From the NCBI GenBank assembly GCA_963851105.1, contig CAWKNP010000009.1:124001-188000 (forward strand): a DNA stretch of 64,000 nucleotides, in the 5' to 3' direction. Of this stretch, positions 41,565 to 49,725 are shown piece after piece. A program made the position numbers and the translations under genes. Numbering within the stretch: the stretch's first letter is position 1; every line of letters starts with the position of its first letter. Under the pieces are notes generated by a model. It ran no database searches and was not told the origin of the DNA. It saw nothing but the letters and a program-made list of their open reading frames with translations. Origin of the DNA: DATARN01 sp963851105. Lineage in GTDB: Bacteria; Actinomycetota; Acidimicrobiia; Acidimicrobiales; Palsa-688.

Positions 41565-41972
41565 GTGGCCGCTGTGACCTATCCGATGGCTGATCCCTGG
41601 GTGAGCGCGCCCCCCGGGCGCCTCGGGCGACTAGGTCAGCCGGGCCGACCCGGTGCCGCCAACTATTGCCGGCGGCGAGCAGTCGCTCTGGCGCTTGTGG
41701 TCGCCGCCGTGCTCGTGGCGGCGGCGGCCGTTCGCTTCGCGCTGGCGGGCCTCGGAGGTGGGGCCCTCACCACCTCCAGGTCCTCCGGCGCGGCGACCGC
41801 GCCTGCGACAGCAGTCGCGGCCCATGGCTATGTCGTCCAGCCGGGAGACACCTTGTGGTCGATCGTGCGGGCGAGCGGTGGGCGCGGCGATCCCCGCCCC
41901 GAGGTCGACCGCCTGGCCCTCCAGCTCCAGGGCCGACCCCTGCAGGTGGGCCAGCGCCTCCATCTCCCGTAG
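41565..41972 (+). CDS. LysM membrane protein, probable SOS cell-division inhibitor (ChiZ/DivS/YneA-like)
   Basis: 135-residue protein with a short cytoplasmic N-terminus, one membrane segment at ~40-60 and a C-terminal LysM domain at ~88-134 (HGYVVQPGDTLWSIVRA). In mycobacteria, corynebacteria and Bacillus a gene of this kind lies divergent to lexA and delays division under DNA damage. Here it lies divergent to lexA, before nrdR, behind a perfect SOS box, so the same role is likely. I chose the GTG at 41565 because GAGGAGAGAG precedes it; the earlier ATG at 41514 would run through the operator. Confidence 0.82.
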   Translation: MAAVTYPMADPWVSAPPGRLGRLGQPGRPGAANYCRRRAVALALVVAAVLVAAAAVRFALAGLGGGALTTSRSSGAATAPATAVAAHGYVVQPGDTLWSIVRASGGRGDPRPEVDRLALQLQGRPLQVGQRLHLP

Positions 41973-42068
41973 TCGCCACAGCCGGCTCACGACCTCATCT
42001 TGAGGCGTTCGGTGGGAGGGCGCGTGGCCGGGAACCCAGGTGGCCGGTGGCGGGATATGGTCGGCGCT

Positions 42069-42536
42069 GTGCGCTGTCCCGCCTGTTCGAGCCTCGACGA
42101 CAAGGTTGTCGACTCGCGCGTGGCCGACGACGGCGCCGCTATTCGGCGCCGCCGGGAATGCCTCGGGTGCGGACGTCGCTTCACCACCTTTGAGCGCTTG
42201 GAGGAAATGCCCCTCGTGGTGGTGAAGCGGTCCGGCCAACGTCAGCCGTTCGACCGGGCCAAGGTTGTGGCAGGAGTCAGGGCAGCGGCCAAGAACCGCC
42301 CGATCACGACCGCGGCCATGGAGGCGCTGGCCGCCGAGGTGGAGGAGCAGATCCGCCTCGAGGGCCCGGAGGTGTCCAGCCAACAGGTCGGGCGCGCCGT
42401 GCTCGACCGGTTGCGGGGCCTGGATGACGTGGCTTACCTGCGTTTCGCCAGCGTCTACAAGGGCTTTGCCGATGTCGAGGACTTCGAGCGGGAGGTCGGG
42501 CTGCTCACCAAGTCGACCCAGCCCAAACGGCACTAG
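42069..42536 (+). CDS. nrdR: Transcriptional repressor NrdR
   Basis: ATP-cone zinc-ribbon repressor of ribonucleotide reductase genes. The 155-residue product has RCPACSSLDDKVVDSR and CLGCGRRFTTFER (two Cys pairs) and an ATP-cone domain starting at LVVVKRSGQRQPFDRAKV. I prefer the GTG at 42069 because homologues start with MRCP; an ATG at 42057 adds four residues. No nrd gene lies in the window, and no NrdR box pair was recognised. Confidence 0.94.
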   Translation: MRCPACSSLDDKVVDSRVADDGAAIRRRRECLGCGRRFTTFERLEEMPLVVVKRSGQRQPFDRAKVVAGVRAAAKNRPITTAAMEALAAEVEEQIRLEGPEVSSQQVGRAVLDRLRGLDDVAYLRFASVYKGFADVEDFEREVGLLTKSTQPKRH

Positions 42537-42591
42537 CGGGACCCGCGGTGGCGCTCAAGGGGTTTTGTCCCAGCACTAAGGTCAGCATCAC

Positions 42592-43623
42592 ATGAGAGTT
42601 GGTTTGCTGACCGGCGGGGGCGACTGTCCCGGCCTCAACGCCGTCATTCGTGCCGTCGTCCGCAAGGGCGAGACGGTGTACCGCGACGAGCTCGTGGGTT
42701 TCCTGGACGGCTGGCGGGGCGTCATCGAAAACCGGACGACCCCCCTCAGCGTCGAACGTTGCCGGGGGATCCTGCCCCGTGGCGGCACCATCCTGTTCAC
42801 CTCGCGCACCAATCCCTTCAAGGTTGAAGGTGGGGTCAAGGGGGTCCTCGCGACTCTTGCCGACCAGCGCATCGACGCCCTGGTGGCCATCGGCGGCGAG
42901 GACACCCTGGGTGTCGCCCACCGGTTGGCGGGGGAGGGGGTCAGCGTCGTCGGTGTCCCCAAGACCATCGACAACGACCTCTCGGCCACCGAAGTGACGT
43001 TCGGCTTCCATACCGCTGTACAGATCGCGACCGAGGCCATCGACCGGCTCCACACCACCGCCGAGTCCCATGACCGGGTCATCGTGTGTGAGGTGATGGG
43101 CCGCCATGCCGGGTGGATCGCCACCTACGCCGGGATCGCCGGAGGCGCCGCGGAGATCCTGGTCCCCGAGGAGCCGTTCGACGTCGACGAGGTCTGCGAA
43201 ACCCTGAAGGCCCGCCACGCCAAGGGACGTTTCGCGTCCATCGTCGTCGTTGCCGAAGGGGCGGTGCCCAAGGAGGGCACGATGACCCTGCAGTCGCGCG
43301 AAGTCGACCAGTTCGGCCACGTGCGGCTGGGCGGGATCGCCAACTTCCTGGCCACCGAGATCGAACAGCGCACCGGGATCGAGACCCGGGTCACCATCCT
43401 CGGCCACATCCAGCGGGGCGGGACGCCTACCGCCTTCGACCGGGTGCTGGCCACCCGCTTCGGCATCGCCGCCATCGAGGCGGTCCATGACAACGCCTTC
43501 GACCATATGGTGGCGCTGCGGGCCGACCAGATCGTGCGGGTTCCGTTGACCGAGGCGGTGACGGAGTTGAAGACCGTCGATCCCGCCCTGCTGCACAACG
43601 TGGCCGCAGCCTTCTTCGGCTAG
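42592..43623 (+). CDS. 6-phosphofructokinase, probably pyrophosphate-dependent
   Basis: Phosphorylates fructose 6-phosphate. The 343-residue protein has GLLTGGGDCPGLNAVIR, GGEDTLG at 101-107, PKTIDND at 123-129 and MGRHAGWIA. With E. coli numbering, Gly104 and Gly124 of ATP-dependent enzymes are Asp104 and Lys124 here. Both residues are the established markers of PPi-dependent phosphofructokinase, as in Amycolatopsis methanolica; Mycobacterium has Lys124 but keeps Gly104. Reversible, PPi-using glycolysis is therefore likely but needs assay. Confidence 0.9.
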   Translation: MRVGLLTGGGDCPGLNAVIRAVVRKGETVYRDELVGFLDGWRGVIENRTTPLSVERCRGILPRGGTILFTSRTNPFKVEGGVKGVLATLADQRIDALVAIGGEDTLGVAHRLAGEGVSVVGVPKTIDNDLSATEVTFGFHTAVQIATEAIDRLHTTAESHDRVIVCEVMGRHAGWIATYAGIAGGAAEILVPEEPFDVDEVCETLKARHAKGRFASIVVVAEGAVPKEGTMTLQSREVDQFGHVRLGGIANFLATEIEQRTGIETRVTILGHIQRGGTPTAFDRVLATRFGIAAIEAVHDNAFDHMVALRADQIVRVPLTEAVTELKTVDPALLHNVAAAFFG

Positions 43624-43642
43624 CGCAGCGCGAACCCGCCGG

Positions 43643-44422
43643 CTAGCCCGCACCTTCAAGCAGGAGGACCCGCAAGGGATCGAGCAGTCCCGGTGTCGCC
43701 ACCAGCGTCGTGCCGTCGGCCAGGGTTGCCGTCTCGGCGCCGGCCTCGGTGGCGATGAGCACGCCCGCGGCCAGGTCCCAAGGTTGGAGGCCGAGCTCGT
43801 AGAAGGCGCTGAACCGACCGGCGGCGACCCAGCACAGGTCGAGGGCGGCGGCACCGAAGCGGCGTATGTCCCGCACCCGGGGCAACAGGTGGCTCACCAC
43901 CCGGGCCTGAGCCTCCCGGCGCTCGGGAAGGTAGGAGAAGCCGGTGGCGACGAGGGCGGTCGCCAGTGACGGGGGGACGGCTGGCAGGCGGAGGGGGCGG
44001 CCATTGAGCGAGGCGCCCGAGCCCCGAATGGCGCACCACAGTTCGTGGCGGGATGGATCGAGCACCACGCCGACGACGGATCGGCCGTCGATCTCGGCGG
44101 CCACGGAAACGGCGTAGGCCGGAATCCCGAAGAGAAAATTGGTCGTGCCGTCGAGCGGATCGATGACCCATTGCACCCCGGTCGTTCCCGCTTGGTCGGA
44201 CCCTTCCTCGGCGATGATGGCGTCGCCAGGACGCCGGGCGACGATCACCTCGACCACCGCCCGCTCGGCGCCGCGGTCCACCTCGCTGACCAGGTCGGTG
44301 GCGGACGACTTGGTCTCCACCTCGTGGGCCTGCCCGGCGCCGGACCGGATGACGGTGGCGGCCGCGTTGGCGGCGGCGATGGCCACAGCCAAGAGTTCGT
44401 CGAGCAGCTCGTCGGGGGGCAC
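43643..44422 (-). CDS. Inositol monophosphatase family protein
   Basis: 259-residue Mg-dependent sugar-phosphate phosphatase fold. Metal-ligand motifs are visible: EEGSD near residue 72, DPLDGTTNFLFGIP near 88 and the C-terminal PWDLAAGVLIATEAGA near 213. Members dephosphorylate inositol-1-phosphate, histidinol phosphate or fructose bisphosphate; which applies is unclear. It converges with the phosphofructokinase gene and diverges from the threonine aldolase gene. Start GTG. Confidence 0.88.
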   Translation of the reverse strand: MPPDELLDELLAVAIAAANAAATVIRSGAGQAHEVETKSSATDLVSEVDRGAERAVVEVIVARRPGDAIIAEEGSDQAGTTGVQWVIDPLDGTTNFLFGIPAYAVSVAAEIDGRSVVGVVLDPSRHELWCAIRGSGASLNGRPLRLPAVPPSLATALVATGFSYLPERREAQARVVSHLLPRVRDIRRFGAAALDLCWVAAGRFSAFYELGLQPWDLAAGVLIATEAGAETATLADGTTLVATPGLLDPLRVLLLEGAG

Positions 44423-44449
44423 CGGGAAGTTCTAGCGCGGTCTCGCGGG

Positions 44450-44455
44450 TAGCCT
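44450..44455 (+). promoter_or_regulatory. Candidate -10 box for leaderless threonine aldolase transcript
   Basis: TAGCCT lies 8 bases before the GTG at 44464; no Shine-Dalgarno is seen before either copy of the start region. This favours the upstream GTG as start. Confidence 0.45.
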
Positions 44456-44463
44456 CGCACGCC

Positions 44464-44511
44464 GTGGTCGACCTGCACTCCGACACCGTGGTCGACCTGC
44501 GCTCCGACACC
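44464..44511 (+). repeat. 24-bp tandem duplication spanning the threonine aldolase start
   Basis: Bases 44464-44487 and 44488-44511 are identical except for one A/G difference. Each copy begins with GTG and encodes VVDL(H/R)SDT, so the start codon and first eight residues are doubled. Confidence 0.85.
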
Positions 44512-45501
44512 GTGACGCGGCCCACGCCCGAGATGCGGCGAGCCATGGCCAACGCCGAGGTGGGCGACGACGTCTACCGCGAGGATCCGACCGTCAACGC
44601 CCTCGAGGAGGCATTCGCGGCCCGGTTGGGCAAGGCGGCGGCGCTGTTCGTCCCGTCAGGGACGATGGCCAATCAACTGGCCTTGCGGGTGCTGACCCGC
44701 CCCGGCGATCTCGTCGTGGCGGGGGCCCGCCAGCACCTCGTGATCTACGAGAGCGCGGCGTCGGCCCGCAACGCCGAGGTCCAGCTCCACACCGTCGCCG
44801 ATGGCGACGGTACGTTCGGCGCGGCCGACGTCTCCTGGCCGCTCGCGGCCGCGGATCACCACCAACCGGCCGTCGGACTGGTCTGCGTCGAGAACACGCA
44901 CATGCCGGCCAATGGCGCCCCCTGGCCTGGCGATCGTCTGGCCGAAGTCGGGGCCGCCTGCGCGGCCGCCGGCATTCCCATCCACATGGACGGCGCCCGG
45001 TTATGGCACGCCGAAGTGGCGACCGGCGTCACCATGGCCGACCAGGCGCGGGTGGCGACCACCGTGATGTGCTGCCTCTCCAAGGGATTGTGCGCCCCGG
45101 TCGGCTCCCTCCTGGCGGGACCCGACGATGCGATCCGGTCCGCCCGGATCGAGCGCAGCCGCCTTGGAGGGGGGATGCGCCAGGCGGGGATCCTCGCCGC
45201 CGCGGGCCTCGTCGCCATGGCCACCATGGTCGAGCGGCTGGCTGAGGACCATGTCCGGGCCCGGCGGCTGGCCGAGGCCGTGGCCGAACGGTGGCCGGAA
45301 AGCGGGTTCGATCCGGGATCGGTCCGGACCAACATCGTCGTGTTCCAGCATCGCGATCCCGCCGCCGTACTGGCCCACCTGGCGGGCGGAGGCGTCAAAG
45401 CGGGAACGATTGCTCCGGGCACGATACGGCTGGTCACCCATCGCGATGTTGACGACGAGGGGATCGACCGGGCCTGCAAGGCCCTGGCCACGGCGCCGTA
45501 A
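44464..45501 (+). CDS. Low-specificity L-threonine aldolase
   Basis: PLP enzyme cleaving L-threonine to glycine and acetaldehyde. The 345-residue protein has the family N-terminus DLRSDTVTRPTPEMRRAM, the EVGDDVYREDPTVNALEE segment, HMDGARLWHAEVATG near residue 178 and the PLP lysine in CCLSKGLCAPVGS near 203. The N-terminal octapeptide is duplicated; usual members begin at the second copy. Spacing from the -10 box supports use of the first GTG. Confidence 0.92.
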   Translation: MVDLHSDTVVDLRSDTVTRPTPEMRRAMANAEVGDDVYREDPTVNALEEAFAARLGKAAALFVPSGTMANQLALRVLTRPGDLVVAGARQHLVIYESAASARNAEVQLHTVADGDGTFGAADVSWPLAAADHHQPAVGLVCVENTHMPANGAPWPGDRLAEVGAACAAAGIPIHMDGARLWHAEVATGVTMADQARVATTVMCCLSKGLCAPVGSLLAGPDDAIRSARIERSRLGGGMRQAGILAAAGLVAMATMVERLAEDHVRARRLAEAVAERWPESGFDPGSVRTNIVVFQHRDPAAVLAHLAGGGVKAGTIAPGTIRLVTHRDVDDEGIDRACKALATAP

Positions 45502-45523
45502 CCCAACCGCCGGGTGCCGCCGG

Positions 45524-45529
45524 TAGATT
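45524..45529 (+). promoter_or_regulatory. Candidate -10 box for leaderless PIG-L gene transcript
   Basis: TAGATT lies 8 bases before the ATG at 45538; no Shine-Dalgarno. Confidence 0.4.
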
Positions 45530-45537
45530 CCCGGGCT

Positions 45538-46248
45538 ATGGCCGACCTTGTGCACACTGCCCCAGCGTCGGCGCTCGCCATCTATGCCCATCCCGACGAT
45601 CCGGACGTCTCCTGCGGTGGCACGCTGGCGCGCTGGGCCGAGGCGGGCACCAAGGTGACCGTTTGCATCTGCACGGAGGGCGACAAAGGCTCGCTGGACC
45701 CGGCCACGCAGCGCAGCGCCCTGGCCGCCCTGCGCCGCGACGAGGTAAAAGCGGCCGGCGCCGTCCTGGGTGTGACCGGCCATTTTTTTCTCGGCTACGG
45801 CGACGGCGACCTGAACGATGACGCCGCCTTCCGCTGCCGGTTGGTGGCCCTCATCCGCGAGGTGAAACCGGAGGCGATCATGTGCCCCGACCCCACCGCC
45901 GTCTTCTTCGGCCAGCAATACGCCAACCACCGCGACCACCGCGTCGTCGGCTGGGCGACGCTCGATGCCGCCGCCCCGGCCGCGGCCAATCCCCACTACT
46001 TTCCCGAGGCGGGGCCCGCCCACCAACCGGCGGTGCTCTATTTCTCCGGGACTCTCGATCCCGACGTCTGGGTAGACATCACCTCGGTGGTCGAGCGAAA
46101 GGCGCAGGCGGTGGCATGTCACGCCAGCCAGGTCGGCGAGCCGGGGGAGTGGCTGCGCACCGTGGTCCGGCAACGGGCCGAGGCGGGCGGCCGCCGGGCC
46201 GGCGTGGAATACGCCGAGGGTTTCCGCCGGCTGTTGCTGCGCAGCTAG
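45538..46248 (+). CDS. PIG-L/LmbE family N-deacetylase
   Basis: 236-residue zinc-dependent deacetylase of N-acetylglucosaminyl compounds. Motifs: AHPDDPDVSCGGTLARW near residue 15 and HRDHRVVGWATLD near 135. In the usual AHPDDE motif the Glu is replaced by Pro, a variant seen in actinobacterial members. It could act on mycothiol-type conjugates or a glycan; the target is not identified. The stop overlaps the end of the convergent membrane-protein gene by 4 bases. Confidence 0.87.
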   Translation: MADLVHTAPASALAIYAHPDDPDVSCGGTLARWAEAGTKVTVCICTEGDKGSLDPATQRSALAALRRDEVKAAGAVLGVTGHFFLGYGDGDLNDDAAFRCRLVALIREVKPEAIMCPDPTAVFFGQQYANHRDHRVVGWATLDAAAPAAANPHYFPEAGPAHQPAVLYFSGTLDPDVWVDITSVVERKAQAVACHASQVGEPGEWLRTVVRQRAEAGGRRAGVEYAEGFRRLLLRS

Positions 46249-46967
46249 ACCGGCGGGTCCTGCCGTCCGGGCGTGTCGCGGGCAATGTCGGGGGGCACGT
46301 GGTCGGGGGGCGTGTGGTCGGCGGGGGCGTGGTCGACGGGCTCGGCCATAGGCGGCTCGGCGGGCGCGCCGGGGGGCTCGGCCGGAGGCGCCTCGGCGGG
46401 CGACGCGGCGGCAGTGGGGGGCTCGGCCGGAGGCGCCTCGGCGGGCGACGCGGCGGCAGTGGGGGGCTCCGCGGGCTCAGCGCGGTCACTGGACGCGCCT
46501 GCGGCCGCCTCGGCTTCGAGTTCGGACGTGGGTGACGGCGTGGCGGCCGGTTCGGCCACGGCGGCAGGCGTGATTTCGCTCCCGCCAGGAGAGGGCGGAA
46601 CGTCGGCCGCCGAGGGCCGGTGGCCACTTGGGGTAAAGGCGCCTGCGGCCGCGATCACCAGGTCGAGCTGGCGTTTCTCTTTGATGGAGCGCCATTCACC
46701 CATGGCCCGCAACACCAGCACCGCGATAACCGAGACCCCGATGGTGGCGATGACGGCACCGGTGATTCCCCCGACGCCTTCGGGCGTGGCGCAGCGGCCA
46801 TGGCAGCCGACCTTGACGGTCGAGTAGCCGATCAGACCGCCGCAGATCCCCGCCATCACGATCGCGCCGAAGGCGAGGAGCCGGGCCTGCACCGAGGGGA
46901 GCGCCGAAATGGGCCGGGGCTTCGTGGGACCGCCCTCACCAGTCGCCGATGCCATGCCGGTCGTCAT
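46245..46967 (-). CDS. Membrane protein with long Pro/Ala/Glu-rich tail, unknown function
   Basis: 240 residues, not recognised. Two membrane segments lie at ~27-50 and ~65-88, with a Cys pair loop between them (VGCHGRCATPEG). The rest is a low-complexity Pro/Ala/Glu tail with two exact copies of a 15-residue unit (AAASPAEAPPAEPPT) and an Asp/His/Pro end (DHAPADHTPPDHVPPD). The start at 46967 is 15 bases from the divergent mannosyltransferase start, so the two may be co-regulated; a cell-envelope role is inference only. Confidence 0.65.
   Translation of the reverse strand: MTTGMASATGEGGPTKPRPISALPSVQARLLAFGAIVMAGICGGLIGYSTVKVGCHGRCATPEGVGGITGAVIATIGVSVIAVLVLRAMGEWRSIKEKRQLDLVIAAAGAFTPSGHRPSAADVPPSPGGSEITPAAVAEPAATPSPTSELEAEAAAGASSDRAEPAEPPTAAASPAEAPPAEPPTAAASPAEAPPAEPPGAPAEPPMAEPVDHAPADHTPPDHVPPDIARDTPGRQDPPV
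46372..46461. repeat. Two tandem 45-bp repeats inside the membrane-protein gene
   Basis: Units at 46372-46416 and 46417-46461 are identical and encode the duplicated 15-residue Pro/Ala stretch. A partial third unit follows. In-frame, so length variation would not break the gene. Confidence 0.75.
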
Positions 46968-46969
46968 CG

Positions 46970-46975
46970 TAGGCT
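46970..46975 (+). promoter_or_regulatory. Candidate -10 box for leaderless mannosyltransferase transcript
   Basis: TAGGCT lies 7 bases before the ATG at 46983. It is 3 bases upstream of the divergent membrane-protein start, so the two promoters must overlap. Confidence 0.4.
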
Positions 46976-46982
46976 CCCCCGG

Positions 46983-47720
46983 ATGCAGCGGTGCTTGATC
47001 GTCCTTCCGACGTACCAGGAGGCGAGCAATGCCGCGGCTGTCCTGCGCCGGGTGCGCGCCGCGGTGCCCGCGGCCGCGGTGCTCGTCGTCGATGACGGCA
47101 GCCCCGACGGCACCGCCGAGATCGCGCAGGCCATGGCCGCCGAGCTGGGTTCCATCGACGTGATGCGCCGCCCGCAGAAGGAGGGTCTTGGCAGCGCCTA
47201 CCGCGACGGCTTTCGCTGGGGCCTCGACCGGGGCTTCGAGGTGATCGTCGAGATGGACGCCGATCTCTCGCACGACCCGGCGGACCTCCCCCGGCTTATC
47301 GCGGCGGTCGAGGACGGCGCCGACCTCGCCATCGGCGCTCGCTACGTCCCCGGGGGATCGATTCCCGAATGGTCGTGGCACCGCCGCATGCTCTCCCGCC
47401 AGGGCAACCGTTATGCCGCCTGGGCCCTGCACCTGCCGATCAGAGATGCCACCTCGGGCCTGCGGGCCTACCGGGCGTCGATGCTGACCAAGATCGACTT
47501 CCGGGCGGTCCGGGCCGACGGCTACGGATTCCAGGTCGAGATGGCCTACGAGGTGGCCGAGCGCGGGGGGACCATCGTCGAGCTGCCCATCCGGTTTTCC
47601 GAGCGGGCCCGGGGAACCTCCAAGATGTCGGGGCGCATCGTGGCCGAGGCGCTGGTGTTGGTGACGTGGTGGGGGCTGCGGGACCGGGTGCTGCGAGGCC
47701 GGCGGCGCGACCAGCGGTAG
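46983..47720 (+). CDS. Polyprenol monophosphomannose synthase-like glycosyltransferase (GT2)
   Basis: 245-residue GT2 enzyme lacking a C-terminal membrane domain. It has LPTYQEASNAAAVLRRV, VVDDGSPDGTAE near residue 36, the DxD-type EMDADLSHDP near 87 and IGARYVPGGSIPEWSWHRRMLSR, the pattern of dolichyl/polyprenyl-phosphate mannosyltransferases. It would make the lipid-linked mannose donor used for envelope glycans. It diverges from a membrane protein. Confidence 0.85.
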   Translation: MQRCLIVLPTYQEASNAAAVLRRVRAAVPAAAVLVVDDGSPDGTAEIAQAMAAELGSIDVMRRPQKEGLGSAYRDGFRWGLDRGFEVIVEMDADLSHDPADLPRLIAAVEDGADLAIGARYVPGGSIPEWSWHRRMLSRQGNRYAAWALHLPIRDATSGLRAYRASMLTKIDFRAVRADGYGFQVEMAYEVAERGGTIVELPIRFSERARGTSKMSGRIVAEALVLVTWWGLRDRVLRGRRRDQR

Positions 47721-47771
47721 CGGGCGGGTGGGATCGGGTTCCCGTCTCACCCTTTTGCCAGACTGGTCTCA

Positions 47772-49094
47772 GTGGACACGATCCTCCATGTCGATATGGA
47801 TGCCTTCTTTGCCGCGGTCGAGGTGAAGCTCGACCCGTCGCTGGCGGGCAAGCCCGTGGTGGTGGGCGGATCGGGCCCGCGGGGGGTGGTGGCTGCGGCC
47901 AGCTACGAGGCGCGGGCCTACGGCGTCCACTCGGCCATGCCCTCGGGTCAGGCGCTGCGCCTGTGCCCCCACGCCGTGTTCGTGCCGGGCCGCTACGACA
48001 CCTACAACGAGATCAGCCATCAGATCCACGAGGTCTTCCAGTCGTTCAGCCCGCTCGTGGAGGGGATCGCCCTCGATGAGGCGTTTATCGACGTGACCGG
48101 CGCCCTCCGCCACTTCGGCGACGGGCTCGCCATCGGACGTCGGATACGGGAGCGGCTTGTTGCCGAGGTGGGCCTGGCGGCGTCGGTCGGCGTGGCCGCC
48201 ACCAAGTTCGTGGCCAAGCTGGCGTCGGAGGCCGCCAAACCCCGCGCCAGCCCGGCCGGCATCGTGCCCGGGGTGGGGGTGTTCGTGGTGGCGCCCGGGG
48301 AGGAGTTGGCGTTCCTCCATCCGCTGCCGGTCGAGGCGCTGTGGGGTGTCGGGCCGGTCACCGCCACCCGGTTGCGGGAGTTCGGCGTGACCACCATCGG
48401 GGAGCTGGCCGCGATCCCTCTCGCCACCTTGGAACGGGCGGTGGGGTCGGCTCACGGGCGCCACCTGCACGAGCTGTCCTGGGCGCGCGATCCCCGCCGA
48501 GTCGAGCCCAACCGGGCGGTGAAGTCGGTGGGCCACGAGGAGACCTACCCCACGGATCTCACCGATGTCGTCAGGGTGCAACGGGAGGTCGTGCGCATGG
48601 CCGAGGCGGTCGCCACCCGGCTGCGGGTGGGCGGCGTCACCGGCCGGACGGTGACACTCAAGGTTCGTTACGGCGATTTCACGACCATCACCCGGTCCAA
48701 GACGCTGCGGGCCGCGATCGACACCGGCCCGGCCATCGCCCAGGCGGCGGCCGGCCTGCTGGCTGGCGTGGACATCTCGGGCGGGGTGCGACTCCTCGGG
48801 GTGTCGGTCGCCAAACTGGGCGAGGGTGCTCCGCACCAGATGGCTTTGGCGTTCGACGGCGGCGGCGCCGCGGCGGCCGAAGGCGACGGTCGCGGCGACC
48901 GCTCATCGGAGTCGACCGACCAGTCCTGGCATGACGCCGCTCGAGCCGTCGATCTTGTCCGGGCCCGTTTCGGGGCCAAGGCGGTCGGGCCGGCGGTGCT
49001 GCTCGAAGCTGACGGGCTGCGCCTGAAGCGTCAGGGCGACAGCCAGTGGGGACCGGGTAGCACCGATCCGGAGAAGGGCGAAACCGGACCGTGA
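47772..49094 (+). CDS. dinB: DNA polymerase IV (Y family)
   Basis: Error-prone translesion polymerase. The 440-residue protein has HVDMDAFFAAVE with the first catalytic Asp, the LDEAFIDVTGA motif with the catalytic Asp-Glu near residue 103, the helix-hairpin-helix VEALWGVGPVTATRLREFG and a little-finger domain. A clamp-binding-like QMALAF occurs near 357, followed by a ~75-residue tail. Unlike recA and the LysM gene, no LexA box is seen before the GTG start. Confidence 0.94.
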   Translation: MDTILHVDMDAFFAAVEVKLDPSLAGKPVVVGGSGPRGVVAAASYEARAYGVHSAMPSGQALRLCPHAVFVPGRYDTYNEISHQIHEVFQSFSPLVEGIALDEAFIDVTGALRHFGDGLAIGRRIRERLVAEVGLAASVGVAATKFVAKLASEAAKPRASPAGIVPGVGVFVVAPGEELAFLHPLPVEALWGVGPVTATRLREFGVTTIGELAAIPLATLERAVGSAHGRHLHELSWARDPRRVEPNRAVKSVGHEETYPTDLTDVVRVQREVVRMAEAVATRLRVGGVTGRTVTLKVRYGDFTTITRSKTLRAAIDTGPAIAQAAAGLLAGVDISGGVRLLGVSVAKLGEGAPHQMALAFDGGGAAAAEGDGRGDRSSESTDQSWHDAARAVDLVRARFGAKAVGPAVLLEADGLRLKRQGDSQWGPGSTDPEKGETGP

Positions 49095-49210
49095 CGCGCC
49101 AAAAGGGCCCATCTCCGCTCTGCCCGAGCGCACCGCATTGTTGTAGCGTGGAGGGAGCCCGAGCAGCGGATGGGCGCATAAGACAGACCTGTAAACCGAG
49201 GGGTTGAGCG

Positions 49211-49588
49211 GTGCCGCTCTCAGAAGACGAACAGCGGATCCTCCACGAGATCGAGCGGCGTTTCTACGAGCACGATCCCGAGTACGCCAAGTCGATCGAA
49301 AGCTCGACCCTCTACCGGTCGTTGGGGCGCAACTGCAAGTGGGGCGCCCTGGGATTCCTCGCCGGCCTCGTCATCCTGGTCTTCTCCTTCGCCACGAGCG
49401 TGTGGCTCGGCGCCTTCGGTTTCGTGGTCATGCTGCTTTGCGCCATCGTCATCACCCAGAACGCCCGCAAGATGGGCCGGGCCGGCTGGCAGCAGATGAC
49501 GGAGCAGATGCGGGGTCACAACATGGGCGACCTGCTCGGCGATACCCGCCGCAAGCTGCGCGAGCGCTTCAAGCGCAACGACGGCTGA
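49211..49588 (+). CDS. DUF3040 membrane protein
   Basis: 125-residue protein starting PLSEDEQRILHEIERRFYEHDPEYAKSI, the DUF3040 signature, followed by two hydrophobic segments at ~45-61 and ~64-84 and a basic C-terminus. Such proteins are common in actinobacteria and of unknown function. Start GTG has GAGGGG upstream. It converges with the transglutaminase gene; the 137 bases between hold nothing recognisable. Confidence 0.85.
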   Translation: MPLSEDEQRILHEIERRFYEHDPEYAKSIESSTLYRSLGRNCKWGALGFLAGLVILVFSFATSVWLGAFGFVVMLLCAIVITQNARKMGRAGWQQMTEQMRGHNMGDLLGDTRRKLRERFKRNDG

Positions 49589-49725
49589 ACCTGCCGCCTT
49601 CGTCCCGCCGCCACGTCGGCGGGGCGCGCCCGACGACCGGGGGAAAGGGGTGCGGGCCTCCGGGGCTTTGGGCCCCTGTGGGATCTGCGGTCGCAGGACG
49701 ACCAAACGTGCCAACGGTTGCCGCG

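Noticed and set aside
42505..43854. 449-residue open frame opposite the phosphofructokinase gene
   Set aside because: The sense strand encodes a complete, well-conserved enzyme; the antisense product matches nothing.
47735..47771. Possible LexA box before dinB
   Set aside because: No CGAAC-N4-GTTCG or one-mismatch form occurs in the upstream gap.
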